Shown here: positions 28,608-36,359 of the stretch, piece after piece
Layout of the letters: the number at the start of each line of letters is the position of its first letter
How positions within the stretch are numbered: position 1 is the first letter of the stretch
Origin: Aureispira sp050633105
GTDB taxonomy: Bacteria; Bacteroidota; Bacteroidia; Chitinophagales; Saprospiraceae
NCBI GenBank assembly: GCA_050633105.1
Contig: JBOEFW010000091.1
Location: 10,827 to 74,826, forward strand
Length of the DNA: 64,000 nt
Direction: 5' to 3'
Notes under the pieces: model-generated
Told to the model about the DNA's origin: nothing
What the model saw: only the letters and a program-made list of their open reading frames with translations
The model's database searches: none
Translations under genes and position numbers: made by a program

Positions 28608-29480
28608 TTATTGAATTTCTTTGGCATAAGCCTGCTGTACCTCTCTATAAAAAGTAGTCATCCAAATCCTTTTGAAATGCTGGTTGAGGCTAGAAAAGTA
28701 GACCGCATTTTGACGCATCAAATCGCGTTGATTGTTCACCAATGCTGTGGTGCGCACATTGCCCATGAGACGGGTTTCATAATTGATGCCCCAACGTTTG
28801 GCGACGGCTGCTTTGGCTTTGTAATAAGGACTGTTGGGCATGCCCCAAACGACATCGACCCAAACGCCTTTTTGAGGGGCTAGTTTTTGAAGTAAGCGCA
28901 ATTTGCTTTCTTGTTCAATCCATTCGGACCATTGATCTCCCAAACGATTTTGTAGTTGTTCTTGATAGGTATTACTTGCTTCAAACTGTTGTTGTAGCTG
29001 CTCTTTTTCTAAGGGGTCTAAAACACTGTTGTTGTCATAAAATACTGCTTTGTATTGAATGCCCCATTCCGCAGCGATCGTTTTCTTGATGCTGTAGTAT
29101 TCAGAATCGCCCTGACTTTGTAATAATTCATACCAAATGCCTTTTTCTTGTTGCTCTTGGGCTAGTAAAAAATTGTGTTTTTTAGCAACAGCTTTATTAA
29201 AGGAAGAAAGCCAATTTTGCCCATAGCGGAGAGCTAGTAGCTTTAAATAAGCTTGATTTTGTTGATCTATCTCTTGTGCTCTTAAACGGGTATTTTCACA
29301 ATCAATACAACCTGCCATTTCTGTAGTGTAAACAATGCCCCAATCTTTAGCGGTTGCTTTTTTTGCATCTATATAGAACATATTTGGGCGCCCTACAATA
29401 TAATCTACCCATTCATTTTGGGCATGTACAGCGGTTGATAAATAGCTCATTATTACAATAAAAAATAGGAGAATACGCAT
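28608..29480 (-). CDS. Secreted protein with three internal ~90-residue repeats
   Basis: The 290-residue protein has a signal peptide (MRILLFFIVIMSYLSTAVHA) and is built of three repeats (about residues 23-101, 114-190 and 206-282). Each has the pattern [WV]-[VY]-x4-G-x4-[SF]-x-Y-x3-K-x-A-x-[AK]-x-WGI-x-Y followed by a helical part with a run of Gln/Asn and a Trp near its end. Repeat 1 carries a CIDC pair that could bind metal or form a disulphide; the others do not. I do not recognise the family. It lies 35 bp downstream of metX on the same strand, but a link to methionine synthesis is not implied. Confidence 0.65.
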   Translation of the reverse strand: MRILLFFIVIMSYLSTAVHAQNEWVDYIVGRPNMFYIDAKKATAKDWGIVYTTEMAGCIDCENTRLRAQEIDQQNQAYLKLLALRYGQNWLSSFNKAVAKKHNFLLAQEQQEKGIWYELLQSQGDSEYYSIKKTIAAEWGIQYKAVFYDNNSVLDPLEKEQLQQQFEASNTYQEQLQNRLGDQWSEWIEQESKLRLLQKLAPQKGVWVDVVWGMPNSPYYKAKAAVAKRWGINYETRLMGNVRTTALVNNQRDLMRQNAVYFSSLNQHFKRIWMTTFYREVQQAYAKEIQ

Positions 29481-29515
29481 AAGACAAGTATTAAGATAGA
29501 TGAAGGGGAGAGGGA

Positions 29516-30571
29516 TTAATTATAATAAATAGACAAGCGTTCAAAATGCTCTTTTAAAACAACATTGATGGCTTCCACTTCAATCAAAAAACCATCGTGC
29601 CCAAATCGAGAAGGTATTTCATAATATTGGCCTTTGGGCAGATGTTGCGCTAAGAACTGTTGTTCTGTTGGGGGGATAAGCATATCAGTATCTATACCAA
29701 TAACCGTGCAGGGTATGGTCAACTGTTGCAAGGCTGCTTCAATACTTCCTCGCCCACGCCCAACGTGGTGACTATCCAGACATTTGGTTAAATACCAATA
29801 ACACTGGGCATGGAAGCGTTTTTCTAGCTTTTCGCCTTGATAACGGATATAAGAAGCCGCTTTATACGCCTCTAATTTTTCTTCTTCATCCGTTTGTTGA
29901 TCGATGTAACTTTGAATGGTTCGGTAGGAGAGGAGCCCAATCCCTCGTGCGGTTTGTAGACCTTTTGCCCCTGCCTTGGGGCTATTGTCTTGCCAAGTAG
30001 GATCGGTTTCTATTGCCATGCGTTGGGCTTCATGAATGGCAATGCTCCATGCCGTTTCGCGGGCACTAGTTGCCAACAAAACAAGGCTTTGCACCCGTTC
30101 TCGTGCTGCTAAGGCAAATTCTAAGGCTTGGTGTCCTCCAAAAGAACCTCCAATAGCTATTTTTATTTGCTCAATTTCCAAATACTCGCGCAATAAGTGA
30201 TGCATATGAACAACATCCCGTACTGTAAACATAGGAAACTGTCTACCATAGGGGTGTTGTGTTTGGGGGTTTTCTGTGCGAGGATTGGTACTGCCATAGA
30301 AAGAGCCTAAAACATTGGCGCAAACGATAAAATGTTCTTTAGGATTAATCCAAGTATGTTCTCCAATAACGCCTTTCCACCATTCTGTAGGATCAGAATT
30401 AGCAGTCAAGGCATGGAATACCCAAACTACATTATCTTTGGTGTTATTAAGAGTGCCGAAGGTATGGTAAGCAATTTGCACTGCAGGTAAAGTGGCTCCT
30501 CGCTCTAAACGAACGGCTTGTAAATGATGATAAATTTGAAGGCCTTGAGGCAGTATCATATCGCAACACAT
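29516..30571 (-). CDS. metX: Homoserine O-acyltransferase (MetX-type alpha/beta hydrolase)
   Basis: The 351-residue protein has the MetX signature set: VQIAYHTFGTLNNTKDNVVW, the HALTANSD oxyanion region, NVLGSFYGSTNP, the nucleophile elbow GGSFGG (Ser143), the acid motif GIDTDMLIPP and the catalytic-His motif RFGHDGFL. It acylates homoserine with acetyl-CoA (most Bacteroidota) or succinyl-CoA, the first committed step of methionine synthesis. The product would feed the MetZ-like enzyme encoded 4 kb away at 34512-36134. Met5 is an alternative start. The first Gly-elbow residue after Ser is Phe rather than the commoner Met. No riboswitch precedes it, unlike the MetZ gene. Confidence 0.9.
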   Translation of the reverse strand: MCCDMILPQGLQIYHHLQAVRLERGATLPAVQIAYHTFGTLNNTKDNVVWVFHALTANSDPTEWWKGVIGEHTWINPKEHFIVCANVLGSFYGSTNPRTENPQTQHPYGRQFPMFTVRDVVHMHHLLREYLEIEQIKIAIGGSFGGHQALEFALAARERVQSLVLLATSARETAWSIAIHEAQRMAIETDPTWQDNSPKAGAKGLQTARGIGLLSYRTIQSYIDQQTDEEEKLEAYKAASYIRYQGEKLEKRFHAQCYWYLTKCLDSHHVGRGRGSIEAALQQLTIPCTVIGIDTDMLIPPTEQQFLAQHLPKGQYYEIPSRFGHDGFLIEVEAINVVLKEHFERLSIYYN

Positions 30572-30708
30572 TAAAGAATGAAAAGAAGCAATTGCTGTAA
30601 AGTATAAAACTAGTATACCCTAGGCAAAATACCAAGTTATAAAAGTAGGATTTGCGAATTGTATGTTTAGATGTTGTACCTTGTCGGGAGCAATTAGATT
30701 ATTAAGCG

Positions 30709-31482
30709 ATGAAAGCAAAAGACCAACTCCTGCAACTATTCCGTTCTATGGATTTTTCGAGTATCCAATTGGGCCTCCAATTTTTGGAGAGCGTGGAGGA
30801 ATTAGCGCCTTTGCGCGAAGAATTGCTGCCTACCCCTGCAGAACAAGCCATCTTGGACGAGCAATTTTTTGGGCGTAGGTGGAAAGAACCACCGATGAAG
30901 CAGGGATTGTGGTTGTTTTTTCTGACTAGTATAGAGGTAAAGCAACGCAATGTGTTTTTTAGTTGCCAAGGAAAACGCTATTTCATACAAAATGATTTGG
31001 ACTTCTCTTTAGTCTTGCGCTATGCTTATAATTTGAGACAGTTAGAGCTAAACCATTGTCGGCAAGAGCATATTTTAGAACTTTTAGTGACGTATGAACC
31101 TCCCTTGAAAACCTTAATTTTAGATAATTTGGGGATAGAAGAGATACCCGCAACTATTAATCTGCTCCATTCCTTAGAAGCTTTGAGTATTTCTAACAAT
31201 CAACTAAAAACTCTTCCTACTTCTTTTTTTGAGCTCACACGGTTGAAGTTTTTATCTTTGGATGACAATGCATTGTGTGTCATTGCTCCTCAAATTAATG
31301 CCTTGCAAGACCTCCTTCGATTGTCTTTGAATGGGAACCAATTGGCAGGGCTTCCAGAAACATTAAGGGAGTTGTTGGCTTTAAAAGAACTGTATATACG
31401 TAATAATCCCTTGGACATTCTACCAGAATGGTTATTAGGTTTAGATGACTGTATCGTAGAGGTAGATGAATTACCTACATAG
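30709..31482 (+). CDS. Cytoplasmic leucine-rich-repeat protein
   Basis: The 257-residue protein has an N-terminal helical ~100-residue region and about six LRR units between residues ~105 and 250. They follow the bacterial/plant-like consensus L-x2-L-x-L-x2-N-x-L-x2-LP (for example LEALSISNNQLKTLPTSF, LLRLSLNGNQLAGLPETL). No signal peptide is present. LRRs form a curved binding surface, so a protein-interaction role is likely; the partner is unknown. Two more LRR genes in the window (49460-51331, 51918-52688) share the style, and the one at 51918 is of nearly the same length. Confidence 0.85.
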   Translation: MKAKDQLLQLFRSMDFSSIQLGLQFLESVEELAPLREELLPTPAEQAILDEQFFGRRWKEPPMKQGLWLFFLTSIEVKQRNVFFSCQGKRYFIQNDLDFSLVLRYAYNLRQLELNHCRQEHILELLVTYEPPLKTLILDNLGIEEIPATINLLHSLEALSISNNQLKTLPTSFFELTRLKFLSLDDNALCVIAPQINALQDLLRLSLNGNQLAGLPETLRELLALKELYIRNNPLDILPEWLLGLDDCIVEVDELPT

Positions 31483-31503
31483 ATCAATGTATTCTTTGAA
31501 ATA

Positions 31504-31561
31504 ACTATTTGTACGATAAAATTAAAAATTATTGAAAAACGTACAAGTAGAATTATCGTAC
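31504..31561. repeat. 58-bp direct repeat, copy A
   Basis: It matches copy B (33508-33565) at 50 of 58 positions, without gaps, in the same orientation. Each copy has outer inverted arms GTACGATAA ... TTATCGTAC and an internal CGTACAA motif that repeats the arm sequence. Copy A lies 4 bp past the toxin stop codon, between it and the LRR gene. The two copies bracket the AbiE-like pair exactly. Possible roles are a recombination site, an insertion duplication or an operator; it is not a typical terminator because it lacks GC richness and a T run. Confidence 0.75.
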
Positions 31562-31565
31562 GGAA

Positions 31566-32432
31566 TCATTGCAAAAACTCTTTACTAAGTTGTTCTGTGA
31601 TCCCATCTTTTAATAAAGTTAATAGCCTACACTTGTTTTCCACTGTTTCTTCTACAGCGTCTTGAATCATGCGTTCTGCCAAATTAGATTCTAGCTGAAT
31701 GGCTTGTTGTAGAATAGTTAAAATCCTTTTTGTTAATCGTTGATTCTTGCTAATGATTTTACCTACTTCATAACCTAGAACCTTTATTCCAATATTATAA
31801 GGACTTAATTCTTCTTCATCTGTTTCGTATAAGAAAGTATATTCTTCCCAAATCATTTCTGTTTCAAGATCAGGGTAATATTGTAAAATAGCATTAATGT
31901 CTATAGGATCATTTGGCCGATTCTCGGGTCTATCATCATAAGAAATTAATTTTAAGACAACGACCGAAGGTATAGAACACACTTGGAATGTATCTCCTTC
32001 AATCTCTACATCAATTAATCCATTAGTATATACTTCTAGAAAACCGTCCAAATTGACAGAGAGGATAGTTTTTATTGTGAGAATATCATTCTCTTGCCCC
32101 TCTATTGCTTCAAATGGAAGTAAATCTAATGGGACTTGGTCGGGGGGCGGGGAGATTAGGCAGAAATCATTATTAGCAGTAATGGTATAAGAATAATCAT
32201 CAACTAACTTTGCTTTTAATGCTTGATAGGTAGCTAAATTGGGAACATACACTGCAAAATCTAAATCCTTTGTACCTCTAGATTGTTCCTGGTTAGTAAG
32301 AAACCAAACATTTCTTGCTAAGGCTCCAATACCAAAAAAATCAATTCCTAACTCAGAAGAAGCTTGTCTAAGATCATAAAGAATTTTTCTGATAGGAGGT
32401 GTTCCTAAAGTTTTATACAGTATTTTGGACAT
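31566..32432 (-). CDS. AbiEii/AbiGii-type nucleotidyltransferase toxin
   Basis: The 288-residue protein has the DNA polymerase-beta-type nucleotidyltransferase pattern of type IV AbiE toxins: a helical lead-in, FFGIGALARNVWF in the position of the GG/GA-S motif, then GTKDLDFAVYV with the D-x-D metal ligands, VPLDLLPFE as the third acidic strand, and VVLKLISYDDRPENRPNDPIDI matching the K-L/I-x-A-x2-R-x-K-x2-D region. AbiEii toxins act on RNA (tRNA for related enzymes) to arrest growth during phage infection. Its start overlaps the upstream antitoxin gene by 20 bp, the usual coupling. Copy A of the 58-bp repeat follows at once. Confidence 0.8.
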   Translation of the reverse strand: MSKILYKTLGTPPIRKILYDLRQASSELGIDFFGIGALARNVWFLTNQEQSRGTKDLDFAVYVPNLATYQALKAKLVDDYSYTITANNDFCLISPPPDQVPLDLLPFEAIEGQENDILTIKTILSVNLDGFLEVYTNGLIDVEIEGDTFQVCSIPSVVVLKLISYDDRPENRPNDPIDINAILQYYPDLETEMIWEEYTFLYETDEEELSPYNIGIKVLGYEVGKIISKNQRLTKRILTILQQAIQLESNLAERMIQDAVEETVENKCRLLTLLKDGITEQLSKEFLQ

Positions 32433-33414
32433 GTTTTTTATAAATGATTTGAGCAGTTTCTAAATTACGAGGTATGGGATTATTCAATAAATCAGCATAA
32501 GCTAAAATAGGAGGAATAATAGCTTTATCTGTTTCTGTTTTCCAAAATTTTTCTACTAAAGTTACTGAACCTGCTCCATTAGTAGAAGGCATTAGTTGTA
32601 AGTCTTTCGCTACTTTTATGAAAGAAGCATTGGTATAAAAAATAACATTTTCCGCAATAAGATAATTAGATAAAATTTCTCCTGCTAATTCTCCTCCAAT
32701 AGAGACATTAGGGTGTGAAGAAAGATTTTTTAGTCCACTAAAATTTTTACTTTTAAATGTCCGCTGTTTTAACTTAGGCCGTAATACCCTATTAAAAAGT
32801 GTTGTCCATTCTTGTAATAAGCGTTCTTTATGTTGCAACTTTAGCTGCTCTGCATTTACTTGGATAATGTACCTTTCTTTTCTCAGCTCCTTCAATATTC
32901 TACGAACAGTATCCAAGGAGACTTGTGAGGCCTTTGCTATGTATCGATAAGGTTCGTTTAATATTTTTTCATTAATGAGTAGCTGAAAGATAACTTTTAG
33001 ACCTGCCTTAGAGAATGCATTGCTTGTTTTTTTAGTGATAAAAGGATTACTGTTATTGGTCTCTACATAGATATACATACCTGCACGGTTGGTAATAAAA
33101 ATATTACCAGAAGTATCTAAATACGAGATCTTTCTTTCCTTTAAGTGCTTTCTTGAAGGCTTAGAAATGTAATCACTAATGAGAAGGAAGTCTTCTTTTG
33201 GGCTGGTGTGTTTATTTAAGAGGGGTAAACTAGAGAGAGAGAGTCTCTTCTTAATTTTAAATACAAAGTTAACTTCTAAAGTGTCAAGAGTTAACTTTAG
33301 CTGACCATCATAAGAACCTTTATCACTATTTCTTAAAGATGTTTCTACCTGTAGATTAGGTTCAGTTGTAGAAGATAGTTTTTCTAATGCACTATGTAGT
33401 ATGTCTTCATCCAT
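32413..33414 (-). CDS. AbiEi-family (type IV) antitoxin/regulator
   Basis: The 333-residue protein has the features of Bacteroidota AbiEi-family antitoxins. These are a restriction-endonuclease-like beta/alpha N-terminal part with ERKISYLDTSGNIFITNRAGMYIYVE, a winged helix-turn-helix near residues 135-190 (YRYIAKASQVSLDTVRRILKELRKERYIIQ) and a C-terminal region typical of the family (FSGLKNLSSHPNVSIGGELAGEILS). It should neutralise the nucleotidyltransferase encoded by the overlapping next gene and repress the operon. Known AbiEi proteins bind inverted repeats upstream of their own gene; copy B of the 58-bp repeat, 94 bp upstream, contains such inverted arms and is a candidate operator. Confidence 0.78.
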   Translation of the reverse strand: MDEDILHSALEKLSSTTEPNLQVETSLRNSDKGSYDGQLKLTLDTLEVNFVFKIKKRLSLSSLPLLNKHTSPKEDFLLISDYISKPSRKHLKERKISYLDTSGNIFITNRAGMYIYVETNNSNPFITKKTSNAFSKAGLKVIFQLLINEKILNEPYRYIAKASQVSLDTVRRILKELRKERYIIQVNAEQLKLQHKERLLQEWTTLFNRVLRPKLKQRTFKSKNFSGLKNLSSHPNVSIGGELAGEILSNYLIAENVIFYTNASFIKVAKDLQLMPSTNGAGSVTLVEKFWKTETDKAIIPPILAYADLLNNPIPRNLETAQIIYKKHVQNTV

Positions 33415-33507
33415 GTAGAAAAATATATTTTGTTAGAGCAAATAGATAAAACAATAGGATTGTACTTTACAATACAAATTTATACACAGTAAAGTTCTAC
33501 AAAGGTT

Positions 33508-33565
33508 ACTATTTGTACGATAAAATTGAAGATAGTTAAAAAACGTACAAATGAAATTATCGTAC
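33508..33565. repeat. 58-bp direct repeat, copy B
   Basis: Partner of copy A. Here the outer arms form a perfect 11-bp inverted repeat, TTGTACGATAA (33513-33523) and TTATCGTACAA (33557-33567), with an extra internal CGTACAA. It lies 17 bp after the stop of the 75-residue ORF and upstream of the AbiEi gene. Each copy thus directly follows a minus-strand stop codon, giving a cassette-like layout with a 2004-bp period. Confidence 0.75.
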
Positions 33566-33582
33566 AATCTAATTTCTAATAA

Positions 33583-33810
33583 TTATTCTCCTTTTTGTTC
33601 TGCAATTTTAGTCAAGTAACCTGAAAGGTCTTGTATTGAGTTTAAGATTTCGTCCTTTCCCATCTCTTCAGAGATAGACATCAATGTAAGAATAGCTTCT
33701 CTTTTTTGATTTCTCAAAATAGCATTGCTAAATTCCTGAACATTTTGAAGTTCTTCTAAGCTGTTGACTTCTTTTATTTTTTTTATTAGTAATAACAAGT
33801 CTTTGTTCAT
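33583..33810 (-). CDS. Small unknown protein (75 aa)
   Basis: This ATG-started frame encodes a short, highly charged helical protein (MNKDLLLLIKKIKEVNSLEE ... ISEEMGKDEILNSIQDLSGY) with no Cys, signal or membrane segment. It lies 38 bp downstream of the TIR-like frames and 17 bp before repeat copy B. It may be the last gene of that transcript, a small partner protein, or a remnant. No family is recognised. Confidence 0.5.
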   Translation of the reverse strand: MNKDLLLLIKKIKEVNSLEELQNVQEFSNAILRNQKREAILTLMSISEEMGKDEILNSIQDLSGYLTKIAEQKGE

Positions 33811-33848
33811 CGTAGAGATATTGTTGAATAGATACTGTAAGGTGACAA

Positions 33849-34474
33849 CTATAAATTGGCTAATAACGCAAGTACTTTTCCAAAATAGTAAATTTTGTTC
33901 TTTCCACCAGAAGGCCCTAGTCGTTTGACAGTAATAAAAGTGTTAAAATTGATTCCTGTTTTGAGATCCTTAATTAAGAATTGGCTTTCAAAAGGCTCAT
34001 CATTATCAATATAGGCATTTAAAGAACTTATTTCACTAGTAGCCGCTAAATGGAGAATTGTTTCTGGCATTATGTTATCCTGATTGATCTTGGCTAATTG
34101 TTTGAATCGACTAGTTGCCTCTTTATTTCCAATAAATACAATGTTGGTTAAAATAGTTAAGGGATGTTGCAGATCAATAGAAAATTCTACCACATCAATT
34201 GTTAATTCAAAATACTCCCCACGCAATCCCCAATTCTTCGCAAAATCACAATACGTAGATGGAGTAGTATTAACACGGCCTCGCTCCTCGTTTTGTAAGG
34301 GGGCAATAAAAAAGAAGCATTTGTTATGGCCTGGTTGATCTTTTCAATAATAGAGTCACCAACATTAATCTCCCACCTATCTACAAAAACGCGTACTCTA
34401 TCTTTTGCAAGCCTAGTAGCTAGTTGGTCTACAAAGTCTTTATCTTTATGAGAATGTATTATGAATATAGACAT
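33849..34474 (-). pseudogene. TIR-domain gene in two frames (frameshift or -1 recoding)
   Basis: Starting at the ATG at 34474, the first frame gives a clear bacterial TIR start: MSIFIIHSHKDKDFVDQLA, RVFVDRWEINVGDSIIEKI and ITNASF, i.e. strand betaA, the BB-loop W/GDSI region and the next helix. It then runs out of frame at the T6 run (34308-34313) and stops at 34202. The -1 frame continues with IAPLQNEERGRVNTT ... NWGLRGEYFELTIDV to 33849. Joined, the product would be ~208 residues. The usual TIR catalytic-Glu helix after this point is not obvious, so the second half may be divergent. It follows the MetZ gene by 37 bp. A disrupted gene, a homopolymer sequencing error or true -1 frameshifting all remain possible. 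Confidence 0.6.
34307..34313 (-). promoter_or_regulatory. Slippery heptamer T TTT TTA at the TIR frame junction
   Basis: In the first TIR frame the codons read TCT TTT TTA, so the heptamer T_TTT_TTA is in the exact register of a canonical -1 slippery site. A one-base backward slip puts the ribosome in the frame that stays open to 33849. No strong downstream stem-loop could be identified by eye. Confidence 0.4.
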
Positions 34475-34511
34475 GGAGCTTTTATTTTTATATGGCGAAG
34501 GCAATATTTTT

Positions 34512-36134
34512 TTACCCCTTAGAAACTTCCAAGGCCTGATCAATATCAGCAATAATATCATCTACATGTTCCAATCCAACAGAAAAGCGCAATAAGCCAT
34601 TCCAAATTCCTACGGCTTCTCTTGCTTCTTGACTTAATTTGGAGTGTGTGGTAGAAGCTGGATGAGTGGCAATGGTGCGACTGTCTCCTAAATTAGCCGT
34701 CAGAGAAAGCATTTTTAGGGCATTGAGAAAGCGTTGGCCTCGCTCTAGCCCCCCTTTTACAATACAAGTAAATAATCCTCCTCCTAGACGCATTTGTTGA
34801 ATGGCCAAAGAATATTGAGGGTGAGAAGGTAAGTGGGGGTATTTGACGGAATCAATTTCTGGATGCTCTTCTAAGTGTTGGGCAATGTGCAATGCATTTT
34901 CACAATGGCGCTGCATTCTGACCGCTAACGTTTCTAAACTTTTAGATAAAATCCAAGCATTAAAAGGCGAAATAGCAGGTCCTGTTCGTCTAGCAAAGGC
35001 GTAAACTTCTTTGATTAATTCTGCCCTCCCCAAGACTAAACCGCCTAAAACACGTCCTTGTCCATCAATCCATTTGGTTGCGGAGTGGGTGACTAAATCG
35101 GCGCCATAAAGAGCAGGACGCTGCAAATAAGGGGTCGCAAAACAGTTGTCAATATTGAGTAGAATGCCATGTTTTTTTGTCAATTTACCTAACCAATCCA
35201 AATCAATAAAATCCAAGGCTGGATTAGAAGGCGTCTCTGCAAACAACATTTTGGTATTGGGTTGGATCGCTGCTTCCCATGTTTCTGTTGCATCAATGTC
35301 TACATAAGTATACTCCACGCCCCATTGAGGTAGGATTTCTGTGATAATTCGATGAGTATTGCCAAAAACAGAACGACACGCAACAATATGATCGCCTTGT
35401 TTTAGAAAGGGAGCAAAGGAGGCAAAAATACTAGACATACCAGAAGCGGTCGCAAAGCCATCTTCTGTTCCTTCTAATAAGCACATTTTTTGGATAAACT
35501 CTGTTGCATTAGGATTGGAAAAACGGGAGTATATGTATGCATCGTGTTCTCCTGCAAAAGCAGAAGCTGCTTCCTCTGCATTATCAAAAGTAAAACTAGA
35601 GGTTAAATATAAAGGAACAGAATGTTCTTTGTTGGCTGATTTTGGAGTTTGGGTACGAATCGCAAGTGTCTCAAAACGTTGTGACGGCGTTGGAATTTGT
35701 GTTGTTCTTTTAGGAGCTGCTGCAACTATTTCATAAGTATAAGAAACATCGGCTGTTGCTACTAAGATTTTGTAAACAGAGCAATATTTTTCGATGACTA
35801 AATCCAGTGCTTTGTCTATTTTCTTAGGATCAAGTGGTCCCGTTAGAAATAGCTTGACTTGAATGTTTTCGAAAATCTTAGGAAGTGGTTGCTCTCGGCG
35901 GCTGGCTTCAATCTCAATATGAATATCCTCTAATTGCTGGCGTTGCTTTTTGAGAATACTAATAATATCAATGGCCGTACAACCGCCCAAGCCAGCCAAC
36001 AAGGATTCCATGGGGCGAAAACCTTTGTTTTGTCCTCCAATAGCAGGAGTGGCATCTAATTGTAGCGTCGCTCCTGTTTCGTTACGAGCGGTGAAATGGT
36101 AAGCCTCATTTTGGCGTTGCAAGGTGATTTTCAT
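34512..36134 (-). CDS. OsmC domain fused to O-succinyl/acetylhomoserine sulfhydrylase (MetZ-type)
   Basis: A 540-residue fusion. Residues 1-137 form an OsmC-type thiol-peroxidase-like domain with its two Cys in GLGGCTAID (Cys52) and KYCSV (Cys118). After a short linker (~138-150), residues ~151-540 are a Cys/Met-metabolism PLP enzyme, with YSRFSNPNA, ATASGMSSIFA, the NIDNCFATPYLQRP strand and the PLP lysine in HSATKWIDGQGR (Lys354). The SATK-x2-DGQGRVLGG block is typical of MetZ, which makes homocysteine from acyl-homoserine and sulphide. A SAM-I riboswitch in the leader ties it to methionine supply. The OsmC part might guard against organic peroxides or bind the reactive thiol product; that is inference. 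Confidence 0.9.
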   Translation of the reverse strand: MKITLQRQNEAYHFTARNETGATLQLDATPAIGGQNKGFRPMESLLAGLGGCTAIDIISILKKQRQQLEDIHIEIEASRREQPLPKIFENIQVKLFLTGPLDPKKIDKALDLVIEKYCSVYKILVATADVSYTYEIVAAAPKRTTQIPTPSQRFETLAIRTQTPKSANKEHSVPLYLTSSFTFDNAEEAASAFAGEHDAYIYSRFSNPNATEFIQKMCLLEGTEDGFATASGMSSIFASFAPFLKQGDHIVACRSVFGNTHRIITEILPQWGVEYTYVDIDATETWEAAIQPNTKMLFAETPSNPALDFIDLDWLGKLTKKHGILLNIDNCFATPYLQRPALYGADLVTHSATKWIDGQGRVLGGLVLGRAELIKEVYAFARRTGPAISPFNAWILSKSLETLAVRMQRHCENALHIAQHLEEHPEIDSVKYPHLPSHPQYSLAIQQMRLGGGLFTCIVKGGLERGQRFLNALKMLSLTANLGDSRTIATHPASTTHSKLSQEAREAVGIWNGLLRFSVGLEHVDDIIADIDQALEVSKG

Positions 36135-36180
36135 AGTAACACGAGGTTAAACCAATGCGAATCGAGGGGAGAGCCTTTGC

Positions 36181-36228
36181 AACAGGAACGGACTTTAAAT
36201 ACATTTTAATAGGTATGTCCGTTCTGTT
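36181..36228 (-). promoter_or_regulatory. Hairpin in the riboswitch expression platform
   Basis: On the minus strand AACAGAACGGAC pairs with GTCCGTTCCTGTT (one bulged G), with a further small ATAC/GTAT pairing inside. It lies between the SAM-I aptamer and the ATG at 36134. No T run follows, so it may act through translation initiation, Rho or an alternative fold rather than as a classic intrinsic terminator. Confidence 0.5.
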
Positions 36229-36243
36229 CTTCCATGATATGGA

Positions 36244-36329
36244 ATAAGTTATCTGGCTTGAGTTGGCACCTTGCAAGAAGCAGGTTGCCAAGGTTTCGTA
36301 GGGCAAGTCCCTCCACCTTTCTCGATAAG
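36244..36329 (-). promoter_or_regulatory. SAM-I (S box) riboswitch aptamer
   Basis: Read on the minus strand, the region has the SAM-I core in order: CTTATCGAGAAAGGTGGAGGG, CTTGCCCTACGAAACCTTGG, the GGCAACC block, GCAAGGTGCCAACTC and closing CCAGATAA. P1 is TTATC/GATAA and the kink-turn/pseudoknot segments are in their usual places. It lies 110 bp upstream of the OsmC-MetZ fusion gene. When SAM is plentiful such aptamers switch off expression, so this gene is under methionine/SAM feedback. Confidence 0.93.
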
Positions 36330-36359
36330 CAATGAATGTGATGATAGTTAATTTGTTGG

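Noticed and set aside
31504..31561. Transcription terminator role for the 58-bp repeat
   Set aside because: The stem is AT-rich with a long interrupted loop and no T run; the duplicate lies upstream of a gene as well.
31504..33565. Integron gene-cassette attC sites
   Set aside because: The repeats follow stop codons and have inverted arms, but the GTTRRRY/RYYYAAC core boxes of attC are absent and no integrase gene is in the window.
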